Of a stretch of 64,000 nucleotides of DNA, positions 1 through 11,299 are shown in pieces. Made by a program: the position numbers and the translations under genes. The notes under the pieces are model-generated. The model was not told the origin of the DNA. It searched no databases and saw only the letters and a list, made by a program, of their open reading frames with translations. This DNA comes from Rhizophagus irregularis (taxonomy: Eukaryota; Glomeromycota; Glomeromycetes; Glomerales; Glomeraceae). The stretch covers positions 2,232,001 to 2,296,000 of the forward strand of contig NC_089442.1 in the NCBI RefSeq assembly GCF_026210795.1, written 5' to 3'. Position 1 is the stretch's first letter, and each line of letters begins with the position of its first letter.

Positions 1-92
1 GAAGGCGTGAGTAATAATATTATTAGGAAACTCTTTGTATTGTTTATATGATTCATTGTATGTTTATTATATAATTCATTATAGAAACGAAA

Positions 93-1240
93 ACGGAATG
101 CAGCTGAAGAGAAGGAAAACAATCTACCACAAACAAAAATGAAGCCTTCTGAAGTAATTTCTTTGCCAACGATTGTTAACAATATTTTACCAAATCTGAC
201 TTATCTTAATTTGCGTAATAAGTCAAATTCATGTACTGAATCTACAGAATTACGGTTTCCTGATGAGATTGTAAATTGGGCAGGATTTGAACAAGGAGTG
301 CTAGCGTTGCAACCGGAGGTAGATACGGTACCAAAAACCAACATTTAGCCAGCGTCGTACAATCACATGTGAAAAAGATATCTGTACAGAATCAGATATA
401 ATATTTAACTCCACTCGATCTTTTTTTAGATGGTCGTGCTTTGGAAAGTATTGTCGGTCAACCAGATTTATAATAGTTAACGGCAACATGGTACTTCTCA
501 TGGTTTGGGAATGCAAAACAGTGGGTACTTCCCAACAAAGATATTATCGTATTATACGAACAAGAAAAAGAAATTAAAAAGGATCATATGTTTGTTCTAA
601 TAATGCTTCAATATTTGGTTCCATAAATCAAGTTTATGGCTACATGTGTGCTAATAGTTTAAAGTAAAAATCAAATTTATTCTTTTGTTATGTCCAACTT
701 TGATAGATTTTGATACAATTAATTGATTCTCTTTTTATAAAAATAGATATGGCGTCTGTCAACATACGATCAAACTTGGTTTCTTAAAGGGAAATAGTGA
801 AAGTAGGGGAAGAAGATCATGGGCGATTATATGTATCAAATACTATTACGAGTGCATCAACAAATCCCACATTGCTTAAATCTGTTGCATACATGATTGA
901 TCTCGCATCTAATAACCATTATGCATCTTTTCTATAAAACCTACGATGACTGTTGATGATACCAATGAAGATGATAAAGATGATGAACCTATTTCTGAAA
1001 AAAAGATGACAGCGAATTTAAGTATAAGGAGTATAATAATCAAAATGATTCGTCTATCTACTTGGATATTTTAATTATCATGGAATTGAAACCAATATTA
1101 ATAAGCAAAAGGCGTTCAAACTATATGAAAAAGCAGCAGAATTAGAAAATATTGCAGATCAATTTAGTTTTATTAATATTTGTATCTACGAAAAAGGTTA
1201 AAAATATCATATTAAAGCTTTTGAATTATCAAACTCTCAA
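93..1240 (+). pseudogene. Sel1-like repeat gene remnant
   Basis: A splice-acceptor-like site near 92 opens a coding stretch rich in Lys, Glu and Asn, which ends at 348. Further coding-like pieces follow in changing frames. Around 1072-1200 the translation contains GIETNINKQKAFKLYEKAAE, which matches the Sel1-like repeat pattern (G-x-x-V/I-N-x-x-K-A-F-x-L-Y-x-K-A-A). Sel1 repeats form helical solenoids that hold protein complexes together and are greatly expanded in glomeromycotan fungi. The repeat is followed by a stop and no long frame links the pieces, so this looks like a decayed gene. The 5' end may lie outside the window, because a donor-like GTGAGT sits at base 7. Whether the first exon belongs to the same gene as the Sel1 piece is unknown. 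Confidence 0.5.
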
Positions 1241-2580
1241 TTCTCAAATATGGTTTGTGATACTAGCGAAATATCAATAGTAAATTCATTTATGAATCAC
1301 CTGTCCAAAAAAAATAAGGAAGATGTAAAAACGGATTGTAATATAAATTTAGACCTCTAAATATCATGTAAAGGAATTAATCAAACTGAAACCCATTCGT
1401 GAAAAATCAGATGTTATTTACAATTTTTTGTCTGTAAGGCTTGATGCCAAAAGTTTACTAATATATTAAGCGGGTAGATTAAAAGAAACTAATGCTATCT
1501 CCTAAAGCCATTAAAATGCGAATTATAATGCAAGAGATATTTATGTACTGTTGATGCTGAAGTACGATTCACTGTTTCGTCCATACTGATGACAAATTCA
1601 ATTTCTGAATCTGAGAGTAACTTGCTTCGTCGCTTGAATCATGATATACAAATTAACACAGTTATTGTGTGTCAAATTTCCAATGAACACAATTTTATAT
1701 CAGGCAAAATCCGTCCTCAAAAATTCTTAATACTTTTACAATTTTGAACTTGCTATCATCTTTACACCAGTAAGTATAATTTCTGTTAACTAGGACTTCT
1801 TCGCTTTCATTTTTTTAAATTATCATCAGATGCTTTTAATGATCTATAATCTGGAACAATTTTCATTTCAACCACCACTATACAGTCCTATCAAATTCAT
1901 TAACCTCAATTCTTAAATTGAGCTAAATAGTCTTTCAAAAATAAATACATCAGCAAATGATTTTCTTTTTTCTTACTAACGATTGACTGCATTTCGGTAT
2001 AATTATGAGCTGCAGCAATAGTTCAATTGCAGTTTGAAACGCAAAATGACCTAGGAGCTTTCTTTTTGCGATAAATTAGAATTTTACTGATAAACACTTA
2101 ATCTGATGAACACGAAAAAACATTATTCGACAAAGTCCCAGAAGACCAATCTGATGAACACGAAAAAGCATTATTCGACAAAGTACCAGAAGACCAATCT
2201 GATAAACACGAAAACCTGTTAGGATTTAGGAATTAATGGACGTATATGGTTATCACAGAGATTTCTGAGTACAGCGCGAAACAAGAAAAACAACTTTAAC
2301 ACTATTTGATAGAAATAATTAGGTGTACCTTTTTTTCATTGCATTCTTTCCGAAAAAATCCGCTGCGTCGTTGCTGAACGCTTACCATAATAGGATAAAA
2401 TAATATTATTTATCGCGTTTTTTATATTAATTTTCAAAATTCTTCGAAATTGTTTGAAATGTAATATTACCTATACTTTTGGTTCTTAGGAAAAACTAAA
2501 ATTTCAGGTTCTAGTTTCTTATATTTTAAGAAAAGTGACTGCTGTTGTAATTGTCATTTAATAGTATGGGATATTTAAAT
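1241..2580. other. Non-genic DNA with short coding-like scraps
   Basis: Short open stretches of coding character occur near 1560-1740 and 2240-2310, with no start and no recognisable domain. Nothing here supports a working gene except the repeat fragment annotated separately at 2102-2236. Confidence 0.4.
2102..2236 (+). repeat. Two-copy 48-bp coding repeat (16-residue unit), plus strand
   Basis: Read in frame from 2102 this gives two and a fraction copies of a 16-residue unit of the form SDEHEKTLFDKVPEDQ, ending at a stop at 2234-2236. The same unit occurs about ten times in opposite orientation at 2959-3472. The unit is acidic and Lys-rich and keeps its frame for 48 bases per copy, which suggests it once encoded a repeat protein. 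No start codon is evident, so this is probably a gene fragment. Confidence 0.75.
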
Positions 2581-2584
2581 TGTT

Positions 2585-2699
2585 TATTTTAGGAAAATAT
2601 GTCATAAGGAAGATTCTAAAGGAGGAAGAAATAAAAATTATGTCACAAATCAGTAAATGCGTTCCTGGATCAACTTATCAAATTAACAAATTAATGAGG
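2585..2699 (+). pseudogene. Orphan exon-like fragment
   Basis: An open stretch follows an AG at about 2593 and ends at a possible GTAAAT donor near 2700. It contains the residues KILKEEEIKIMSQISK followed by a short Cys-Pro-Gly segment. The exon-like borders suggest a relic of a spliced gene, perhaps the one that carried the neighbouring 16-residue repeat. The family is not recognised. Confidence 0.3.
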
Positions 2700-2958
2700 T
2701 AAATTATATTTTATCTAACCGCCTAATAAATTATGACAATAATCAATGGCTTGCTACACTTTTCTGTGAATTTTTTAAGTCTTGAGGGGGACAGTCGTTA
2801 GACTGTATAGTTAATGGGTTGGAATTGAATATTGATTCCTTTCAATCAGTTAATGATTTGTTTTTAAGTTAATATAACTAAATTGCGTTTGTCTCATATT
2901 AATATATGTATTTTTTTTTTAATATAAAATAAAGGTGCACGAAGTCTTGCTTGATAAA

Positions 2959-3472
2959 TCATGAGCAGAGATGTTGAAGTGGGACTTTGTCGAATAATGT
3001 TTTTTCATGTTCATCAGATTGGTATGCTGGGACTTTGTCGAATAATGTTTTTTCGTGTTCATCAGATTGGTCTGCTGGGACTTTGTCGAATAATGTTTTT
3101 TCGTGTTCATCAGATTGTCTGCTGGGACTTTGTCGAATAATGTTTTTTCGTGTTCATCAGATTGGTCTGCTGGGACTTTGTCGAATAATGTTTTTTCATG
3201 TTCATCAGATTGGTCTGCTGGGACTTTGTCGAATAATGTTTTTTCGTGTTCATCAGATTGGTCTGCTGGGACTTTGTCGAATAATGTTTTTTCATGTTCA
3301 TCAGATTGGTCTGCTGGGACTTTGTCGAATAATGTTTTTTCGTGTTCATCAGATTGGTCTGCTGGGACTTTGTCGAATAATGTTTTTTCATGTTCATCAG
3401 ATTGGTCTGCTGGGACTTTGTCGAATAATTTTTTTTCGTGTTCATCAGATTGGTCTGCTGGGACTTTGTCGA
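2959..3472 (-). repeat. 48-bp minisatellite encoding a 16-residue repeat, minus strand
   Basis: About ten tandem copies of a 48-base unit, one of them a base short, run from about 2981 to 3472. On the minus strand the frame reads A-D-Q-S-D-E-H-E-K-T-L-F-D-K-V-P per unit and runs into a stop at 2959-2961. Copies differ almost only at one synonymous-looking position (cgtg/catg), so the array is young or homogenised. Two plus-strand copies lie 0.75 kb away, which makes an inverted arrangement. The short copy shifts the frame inside the array. Both strands are open over much of the array, but only the minus frame matches the separate plus-strand copies. Confidence 0.85.
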
Positions 3473-3479
3473 AAATTTT

Positions 3480-4424
3480 TTTGGCTATACTATATTTGCA
3501 AAGTACAATAGAGAGAATAAGAATATGTTGAATTCATCCTCATTTTTTTCGTATCACACAAGGCAATAATGAAAATAAACTAACCTCTTAAAAAAGAATT
3601 ATCTACTAAAAAAAAAAAAAATTTAATTAATATTTTGTGTGCAATTAATTTTTTTTCCGTAATATTCGTAATATTTAGTAATTCGCATTAGCAATGATCG
3701 CACATTTTAATTATATATATTAAACGGGTATATCCAAAAAAGTTATAAAGAAATTTTTCGTTTCGGAAGGTAATTTAATAAATTACGAAAAGTCAAAGTC
3801 CAAAATATCTAGCGATGAAATTTATAATTAGTACAACAGATCTAAACCAAAATCAAATACGTAATAAATTCTCAGAGAGATAATTGGATAACTATAAATA
3901 ATTATTTGCTATTATTATTATTATATTTGTAAAACATATTTGGACTTTATAATTGAAGAGTTAAAAATGTTTTAATGCATAAAAATTATTTATTTGGGGT
4001 AATGCATTGTCACCCACATTCGGATCTTAAGGGAATGAGCGGATTATTACCGGTGAAAATTTAAGTACATATACAGTATATTAAATCCTTGGACGATTTG
4101 GCTAAAAATTTTTTTTTTGTGCAAAGTTACTTACTTCACTTGTATATATATTTACAATTTTTGGAATTGATATACAATTTAATTTCAATCATCGGATTTA
4201 ACTGTATGCTAATTTTGTTATTTATGTATTTATGTAAATATATATATCTCCCCCAATTTCTATGGATTTCCATAATGATTCTGGCTTTTTTCATTTTACT
4301 AGGTCAGAATCAGTAATCTAAGCCATTCGTTTAGGCCGAAAACGAGAGATTTACTAATTAAAGTTACACCAGTTTTTTTAGTATCAAGACCTTAAATATA
4401 CATTTTTTTTTTAAAAAAAAAAAA
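3480..4424. other. AT-rich intergenic DNA
   Basis: Homopolymer A/T runs and short tandem TTA/TAT tracts fill this interval. Short open frames such as 4089-4316 are low-complexity Phe/Leu/Ile/Tyr strings expected by chance at this composition. No gene or structured repeat is seen. Confidence 0.5.
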
Positions 4425-4475
4425 AACTTTTCCCTATTTTCTCTATTTTTTTTTCTTTTTTCTTTTTTCTAAAAA
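4425..4475 (+). promoter_or_regulatory. Pyrimidine-rich leader before the O-fucosyltransferase-like gene
   Basis: An almost unbroken C/T tract lies directly upstream of the ATG at 4476. Similar T/C tracts precede the starts at 18135 and 32257, so this looks like a recurrent core-promoter or 5' leader feature of genes in this genome. Confidence 0.4.
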
Positions 4476-5861
4476 ATGTTGGCATCTTCGAATCTTCCAA
4501 TAGTTGGACATAGATATTTTTTCTTTATTATAACATTTCTTATACTTTATCTTTCAATTTCGTATATAATATCATGTTTTCCACATATTGATAACAAAAT
4601 AACGAATAAGAAACAAATATCACATAATGACAAAATTTTATCTTCAAATTCTCATTCATGTCTTGGACCAGAATCTAATGAAGAAAGGTATATGACATAT
4701 TTACCACATAGTGGATTTCATAATCAAAGAAATATGCTTGAAAATGCAGTTTTCTTATCTTGGGTATTAAATCGTACATTAATTATGCCACCAATTATTT
4801 TTACAAAGAAAACTATTATTCCACATCGTCCGTATAATATATTATATAGTATGATAACTGGTAATATGACTAAAAATGTGATAACTTGTAAAAAGAAAGG
4901 AGTTGAAGATAAAAAATGTATGTTTACACAATTGGATTGGGAAGAATTAATGGATTTTAAATTTATAAAAAAATATATTCGTTATATTCATCGTGAAGAT
5001 CAAAATTTTAATGTAAATGAACTTTATTCCTTTTTAAATATTACGAAACCAGAAAGTCAAGTATTTACTTTGGCTGAAGAAACTAGATATGATTTTCAAT
5101 TTTATGATGATGAAAATATTACCGAAGTATCAGATGATCAATTTGATCATCTAATTCATTTATGTTCTTTACAAAAACGTAAAGAAAAACTTATACATTT
5201 TGGTTCAATTTATCATTTAAATAGATTTAATTTAAAATTTAAAGAAAATATCGATTTTCTTAAATCTGTTAGAGAAAATATGATAATTAATCATCCTGTT
5301 TTACTTGATATTGGAGATAAAATATCTGAACAATTAGGTGGATTAGGTTCATATATTGGTGTACACTTAAGATTAGGTGATATGGGCTTTGATAAAAAAT
5401 TTGGTCAAAAAGCTGAAGAAAATGTTGATTATATTACAAAATCATTAATTGAAGATATTTCATCAACACCTAATGAATTAGAAGAAATTGAAGTTTCAAA
5501 TTCAAATTTCGTTTCAACAAGTACTATGATAGAAGCAGAAAAGTGTTTACAATCAATTTCTCCAGAACAACGTAATTTTCCAATAATTTATCTTGCTAGT
5601 GATAAACCACGTAATGATCGTAGATTAAAGAAATTTCTTAGAGAATTTCCTTGCGTATTTATGTTATTTTCAAATTTTGAAAAATATTTGGATCAATTAA
5701 AGAGAGTAAAAAATCCAAGAGATGGTGCTTTATTATTTAGATATTTCGTTCCTTTTGTTGATGGAATAGTAGCTGCTAGAGGTAATAAATTTATTGGTAC
5801 ACCTGAAAGTACTTTTTCAGAATATGTTACAAGATTACATGAACATTGGGTAGGATCATAA
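4476..5861 (+). CDS. O-fucosyltransferase-like type II membrane glycosyltransferase
   Basis: This intronless frame encodes 461 residues. A hydrophobic segment at about residues 15-35 follows a short polar N-terminus, as in a type II Golgi/ER membrane enzyme. The lumenal part starts with a Tyr-Leu-Pro-His-x-G-F-x-N-Q-R block near residue 74, the hallmark of GDP-fucose protein O-fucosyltransferase-like proteins (PF10250), which place an N-x-R binding patch early in the first Rossmann domain. Residues near 295-303 read GVHLRLGD, matching the conserved H-x-R-x-x-D donor-site motif. The C-terminal FIGTPESTFSEYVTRL matches the family's terminal serine-rich GDP-binding block. Several N-x-S/T sequons are present. 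The likely role is to transfer fucose or a related sugar to secretory proteins. The exact acceptor and sugar are unknown. Confidence 0.8.
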   Translation: MLASSNLPIVGHRYFFFIITFLILYLSISYIISCFPHIDNKITNKKQISHNDKILSSNSHSCLGPESNEERYMTYLPHSGFHNQRNMLENAVFLSWVLNRTLIMPPIIFTKKTIIPHRPYNILYSMITGNMTKNVITCKKKGVEDKKCMFTQLDWEELMDFKFIKKYIRYIHREDQNFNVNELYSFLNITKPESQVFTLAEETRYDFQFYDDENITEVSDDQFDHLIHLCSLQKRKEKLIHFGSIYHLNRFNLKFKENIDFLKSVRENMIINHPVLLDIGDKISEQLGGLGSYIGVHLRLGDMGFDKKFGQKAEENVDYITKSLIEDISSTPNELEEIEVSNSNFVSTSTMIEAEKCLQSISPEQRNFPIIYLASDKPRNDRRLKKFLREFPCVFMLFSNFEKYLDQLKRVKNPRDGALLFRYFVPFVDGIVAARGNKFIGTPESTFSEYVTRLHEHWVGS

Positions 5862-7007
5862 TAATTTATTTAATTTAGTACGTAAGTTAATAGGTTTTTT
5901 TTAACAAATTAATGATAATAATAATTGTAAGTTTTTAATTTATAAAATAAATTGAATTTATTTTTTCTTTAAAAATATTAGATTCAAAGTAGAAAATTTC
6001 AAGATTCAAATTTTCAAATTCAAAAAAAAAACTAATATAATAAATTCACTCAACACATTAGACATTTGTAAATTGTAAATCAGTTGTTATAATGTTAACA
6101 TTTTTAATATCATCTAAGTGATCTCATTGTACTGTAGATTCTTGGAATTTGCGTTTTTAACTCATTAATGCATAAAATTGAGGAAAGGTTTATGAATAAA
6201 GTAGGATATGATAAAAATTAATATTTAATCTTGCTGTAAATCGAGACATCTTTCGTAAAAGTAATGTAAATCCGAATGCTGATTAATATTAGAGATTAAC
6301 ATTCATTCTTTTAAAAACAACTTGAAAATCATGAATGCATTGAACGTGCGTGCCGATCAGGAGGTAATTCAATTTAGACAACAGGGGCAAATTGACAAAT
6401 TTTTAACCAGGGTTAAAGATTTTGTACCATACACAGCCATACAGCCCATACTATGCCTCAAACGTGTTATATAACCTTGTAAAAAAATGTGGTTACGTAT
6501 TCTAATACTGTATTTACCATGTTTTTCCATAAATGTAGATTTTTGCCTATTATATAGCAAATTTCACCGGAAATAAGGATAAACTATTCTTCTATTAAAG
6601 AAGTTTTTAAGTCAATTAAGTCAATTATGAATTAGGCAAATAGGCGTCACCAAGAGTTTTTACCGGAATTGATTCTTTAAAATATAAAAGAGTATACATA
6701 TAAAGTTACCCTTTACTAAGTCTAGAAAAACGGTCATTGCCTATTCAGTTAATTATAAAATGGCAAATTTGAAAATATTGAATACGTATATTATATTTAT
6801 TATACACGGAGTTCGCGGAACAATGAAAATTTAAACTCATTTTATTTTTTTTATGCCGATCAATAGAATTTGAATGCAAGAATGTATGATTTTCTAGTGT
6901 TACGAATTTATAACTAAACTAATAAAAGAATTGTATTTATAAATTTAACATTTCACATGCAAGATTTTTTTTTAATTTAAATAAATCTTTTTTTAATCCC
7001 ATGAAAT
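5862..7007. other. Intergenic region with a small coding scrap
   Basis: Mostly AT-rich spacer. Around 6330-6480 on the plus strand an ATG-led stretch of about 50 residues (ALNVRADQEVIQFRQQGQID and onward) looks coding-like but ends quickly and has no recognised domain. It may be a transposon relic. Confidence 0.35.
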
Positions 7008-9069
7008 ATGAATTTTTCTTTTTTTTTAAGAGAAAGTAACTTTCTTTCTAATTTACTTTCTTTCTTTCATAAAAAGAAAAAGTTAAAAAGTGGTTCCAAT
7101 ATGTGTTTGATTACATGTTTATCTTTAATTATTTACACAGTTTATTATTATTATAAATATTCTAAAAGAAAAAATCCTTTACCTGGACCATTACCATTAC
7201 CATTTATTGGTAATTTATATCAATTTGGATTTTTAAAAGATGATAAAGAAATTTCAAATAAATTTATTCAAGAATTATTTTCTAATTATGGAGATATATT
7301 TGAAACTTATTCTTTTAACGAAAGAATCATTTGGATCAATAGGATTGATTTAGCGGAAAAATTTTTATGTGATAATATTATTATTAACGATAATAATAAT
7401 AATAAAAATAATGAAAATTTGGAATATAATTATTTTTATTTAAGAAATAAGAATGAAATTAAAGAATTAAGAATGAATGAAATGGGAATTTATTCTAATC
7501 ATGAATATAGTTCATGGAAATTTAACAGGAATGTTTTGATAAAATGTGTCACGTTACCCAAATTTTTAAAAGAAATTGTAATAGAATTACAAGAACAATT
7601 TAAAGAATTAGAAAATTATTGGAATGATATAGAATCAGCAAAATCAGATTCTGTAAAATCGGATTCGAATAATCAAAAATCAAATTTTAAAAATGATTCA
7701 AGTACCACCAATTCAACAAAAAAAGTGAGAAATGAAGATAAAATTATTGATATATCAAAATGGATAAAATGTTTTACTTTGGATATATTTTTACAATCAA
7801 TTACAAGAGAGAAATCATTTTCAATGGCAAATTATTATAATCAAATCATGAAAGATGATGAAGAAAATAAATTAAAAGGAATTAAACCTATTTTAGATAA
7901 GAATGATTTATTCGTTACTAAATTTAAAAATAGTTTATGGTTATTAAACCAATTTAATTTTAAATTAATCGGTTTACCTAATTTTTTCAAAAAATTCTTT
8001 TTAGGTAATGTGATTTTTTTATTTTTTTTTTTGATTTCATGACGAAGATATATATATATTTATATATATTTTTTTCTAATTTTCGTTTTCAGTTTATAAG
8101 TTGTATTATAGAAAATATTTTGATGATTATTGGTGGTTTCATGAGTCATTGTTAAGGATCGTTCGAGCCCGTAGATTGGAAATTTCAAATTCTCCAAAAG
8201 AACAAGATTTAAAAGCTGATATGTTGACTTGTTTGATAAATTCCGGTTTAAAAACTGATGATGGCCGCTCGACAACAGATGAAGAAATAGTTTTTATGAT
8301 GAAAGATTATTTAAGTGAAGGTATCGGCACGGTAAATTATCAAAATCTTTCTTTTTTGCAAATTACTTTTTTTTACAAAAATATTAAAATATTTTTCTCC
8401 CTTCCCCTTCATCTCGTTTAGATCTCAAATACATTTAGTTATATTATTTATTATATATGTAAATATCCAACAATAAAATATCGTATGATCGAAGAAATAG
8501 ATTCTTTATATAATAATCAAAACGATACATTCACGTATTTCATTCTAGCTAAATTATATTATTGTGAAGCAGTAATTAAAGAAGTATCAAGAATACATTC
8601 AGTATATCCATTAATTTCAAGAATATCGAATGAAAAAGATAATATTGGTGGTTATACATGGGATAATGGACAAATGTTTTGTATTAATTTACACGCTATA
8701 CATAATCATAAATATAATTGGAATAATCCTGAAGAATTTGATCCTGAAAGATTCTTATATTTAGAAGAAAAGAAAGCGGAAGAAAAAGAATTAAATGAGA
8801 AAGATTATATTGGAAATTCTTTTGTTAGAAAAAATATTAATATTAAAGATCCTTTATTCTCATTTGGAATTGGATTAAGATCTTGTCCTGCTAAAAATTT
8901 AGCTATGATAATTCTTAAAACTATGGTGGTCATGTTTTTGAGAAAATATGATGTTATCTTGATGGATAAAAATTCGGAACTTCAAATTAATTATAATAAT
9001 ATGTTAAATAATTGTGAAGAATTAAAAGTTAAAATTAGACCTAGACATAATAATAACAATAATCAATGA
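7008..9069 (+). CDS. Cytochrome P450 monooxygenase (three exons)
   Basis: Exons 7008-8004, 8093-8331 and 8422-9069 join in frame through GT-AG introns to give 627 residues, or 596 if Met32 is the start. An N-terminal hydrophobic anchor is followed by the proline hinge NPLPGPLPLPFIGNLYQ, typical of ER-bound P450s. The K-helix E-x-x-R is EVSR in the third exon, the PERF-type motif is FDPERF, and the haem loop is FSFGIGLRSCPA, with Cys as the iron ligand. The expected I-helix (A/G-G-x-D/E-T) falls across the second intron and reads E-G-I-G-T, so the usual acidic residue is replaced by Gly. Asn/Lys/Glu-rich insertions make the protein longer than a standard P450 of about 500 residues. The substrate is unknown. 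P450s of this type oxidise lipids, sterols or xenobiotics. Confidence 0.85.
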
Positions 9070-9629
9070 GTTACCCCCTGTATTGAATTGCATTTAATCA
9101 AGAAAAATTTTTCACTCATCGTGATTTCACATGTAATTATCATGAATAATTTAAATAAAGAAAAATTTATTATGGTAAATTTTCAATAACATTGATTAAT
9201 GTAAGCTGCTCTATTTAGTCTAAACGATAATTACTAATTTTGCAACTTGTTTGTTAAGAGACTTGAAACATCTGCAGGTGACCCTATTATCATAGATAAT
9301 GAATGGTACGACATGCTAAAAAAAGATAATGTTCTTCGCACAAACAGCGCCATGTAGGTTGATTTTAGGGTTGCGAATACTGTAATCTACTGTAATGCGC
9401 TTACGTAAGCGAATCAATTTGATTGGTTCTGTTCGTATCGCTCTTGTAAAATGTGCACGGTGCAGTCGGTGCACCTAATTTCGTTCGTGACTTTTTTTTT
9501 AATTGATTGTGTATATATATATTCTTTTGGTATACAATATGTTAATTTATGCTCTTTTAGTATTGATTGATTAATTAAATGATGAAAGATTGTATATATT
9601 AATTATATAATACTCTATATTTATATTGT
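9070..9629. other. Intergenic region
   Basis: This is the convergent 3' space between the P450 and PLAC8 genes. No gene, RNA or clear repeat is seen. A short GC-richer patch lies near 9400-9480. Confidence 0.5.
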
Positions 9630-10359
9630 TTACGAGGGAGGTGTTGCGCTGATTTCACGAGATTCTTGTATTAAAGCGCAACATCCGAAGCAGAAATGAG
9701 TACAAATATCACATATTCCATTTCCCTAAAAAGTAAATATTGTTAGATCCTCTCCTAATTTAATTTTTAAGCATTAATATAAAAAAAAAATATTTACTTC
9801 AATATTATATTTAGCTCTAACTTCATTACGATGCATTGCACCAAGAATACAACTTAAACCAAAGCAATATTGAACACAACAATATACGAAAGCATCTTGT
9901 GAACATGAATTTGGGGTAGGATTCCCATTTAATTTTCCCTTATTTTCTCCCTATAAATTATTAAAATTAGAAATTAATTACTTTTAAATTTTTAATTTAT
10001 TTTTACAAATAAATATCTGACTTACATAAGTGATACAAGGACAACACGTAGTTTTGAGACCTAAATAAAATTAACGAATCATATTAATTTTTTTTTAAAA
10101 AAAAGATAAAGAAAAGAAACGTTTAAAGTGAATGAATGAAAATAATTACACAGTCCCAAATCTGAAAAGCAATCAAATAACCCAAATTTCCATTCTCTTG
10201 GAGTATTTTTAGATGTTTTAGATTCAGATTGTTCTTTAGAAACATTTTGAGAGGACATCTGCATTGTAGAATAATTATATTGAGATTGTTGAGATGGTGG
10301 TTGTTGTTGATGTTGAGGTGGTGGTGGTCGTTGTTGTTGATGATGCTGTTGTAGTAGTA

Positions 10360-10401
<42 letters not shown>

Positions 10402-10459
10402 GAACATATCCACCTTGTTGCTGTGGATTATATCCTTGTTGAGAATATTGATAAGACAT
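9630..10459 (-). CDS. PLAC8 (cysteine-rich) family protein
   Basis: Four minus-strand exons (10459-10150, 10060-10026, 9950-9798, 9725-9630) join in frame to give 197 residues. The N-terminal half is Gln/Tyr/Pro-rich with a polyglutamine run of about 14. From about residue 92 the sequence reads WKFGLFDCFSDLGLC, then TTCCPCITY in the second exon, and in the last two exons YCCVQYCFG and CDICTHFCFGCCALIQESRE. These are the successive Cys clusters of the PLAC8/Cys-rich domain family (PF04749). Family members sit at membranes and have been linked to cell size and to metal (Cd, Zn) resistance in plants. The fungal role is unclear. The CAA/CAG repeat is expected to vary in length between strains. 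Confidence 0.88.
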
Positions 10460-11299
10460 TTTTTAATTATTTACTTATTTTGAGGATTAAAAGATATTTG
10501 AAGAATGATTTAAAGTTTTTATATATTGTAAAAATTAAAAACGATTTTTTTTTTTTCTTCCTTTGAAAATCTTTAATTAACGACTTTTATAATAATTTGC
10601 AACAAGGAATCATTCGGACTTCGGAAAGCACTAATTTCTTTCAATGATAAAAACAAATTATCGTACTACCACGTACTTAACAAAGTAACTATGAATTAAC
10701 ATTCAAATTGGTAATTAAAAAAAAGTAATTAATTATTATCGAAACGTTTACATTCATACTTGTTTCAGGAAATAAAGAAAAAAAAATTGCGTGAGTCGTA
10801 CAAGAATTCAAATAAAATTTAACGCATGGTGTAAAGGAAAAGTTCTGTCGATAACATTTTTTTAATTGATTTACAATCTAAGATTGCCTTTTTCCATGCT
10901 TACACCATATTTAGAAATTGACTAAATTAAATCTAACCAAATTTATAACATTTATTGAAAATAGAATTGAAGGGAATATTTTTTTTCTCAAACATAATCA
11001 GCAATGTTAGATTGTATGTTTATTAGATTATGTAAAATTGTAACATTATCTTTGATCGCGTAACTCCGAAATTGGTTACTAGTAATGCAATATTTATAGC
11101 ACAGTAGAATAAATTTTTGTGTTAAGAATTACTAAATGAGCGTTTATTAATTATTATTATTAGAACAATTTAAAGAATTTAATAAAAAATTAAATTACAA
11201 TTCTAAGATTCAAATTCGCTTATCTATATGAAAAGCTTTATATGCGAATTAATTTTTAAATTATATTATTTTAAAATTATTTGTGGAACCGATTTTGAT
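10460..11299. other. Intergenic region upstream of the PLAC8 gene
   Basis: AT-rich spacer between two minus-strand genes. It contains the PLAC8 promoter side and the 3' flank of the chitin deacetylase gene. No further gene is seen. The Val/Asp-rich open frame on the plus strand at 10294-10566 is the antisense of the polyglutamine tract. Confidence 0.5.

Noticed and set aside
2981-3472. CRISPR-like array
   Set aside because: The units are contiguous 48-bp tandem copies without unique spacers, and the genome is eukaryotic.
2987-3531. Long plus-strand open frames of 142-174 residues across the minisatellite
   Set aside because: They are the antisense of the 48-bp unit. Only the minus-strand frame matches the independent plus-strand copies at 2102-2236.
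4089-4316. 75-residue Phe/Leu/Ile/Tyr-rich frame
   Set aside because: Low-complexity sequence expected by chance in AT-rich DNA, with no flanking gene signals.
10294-10566. Val/Asp-rich plus-strand frame
   Set aside because: Antisense of the polyglutamine tract of the PLAC8 gene.
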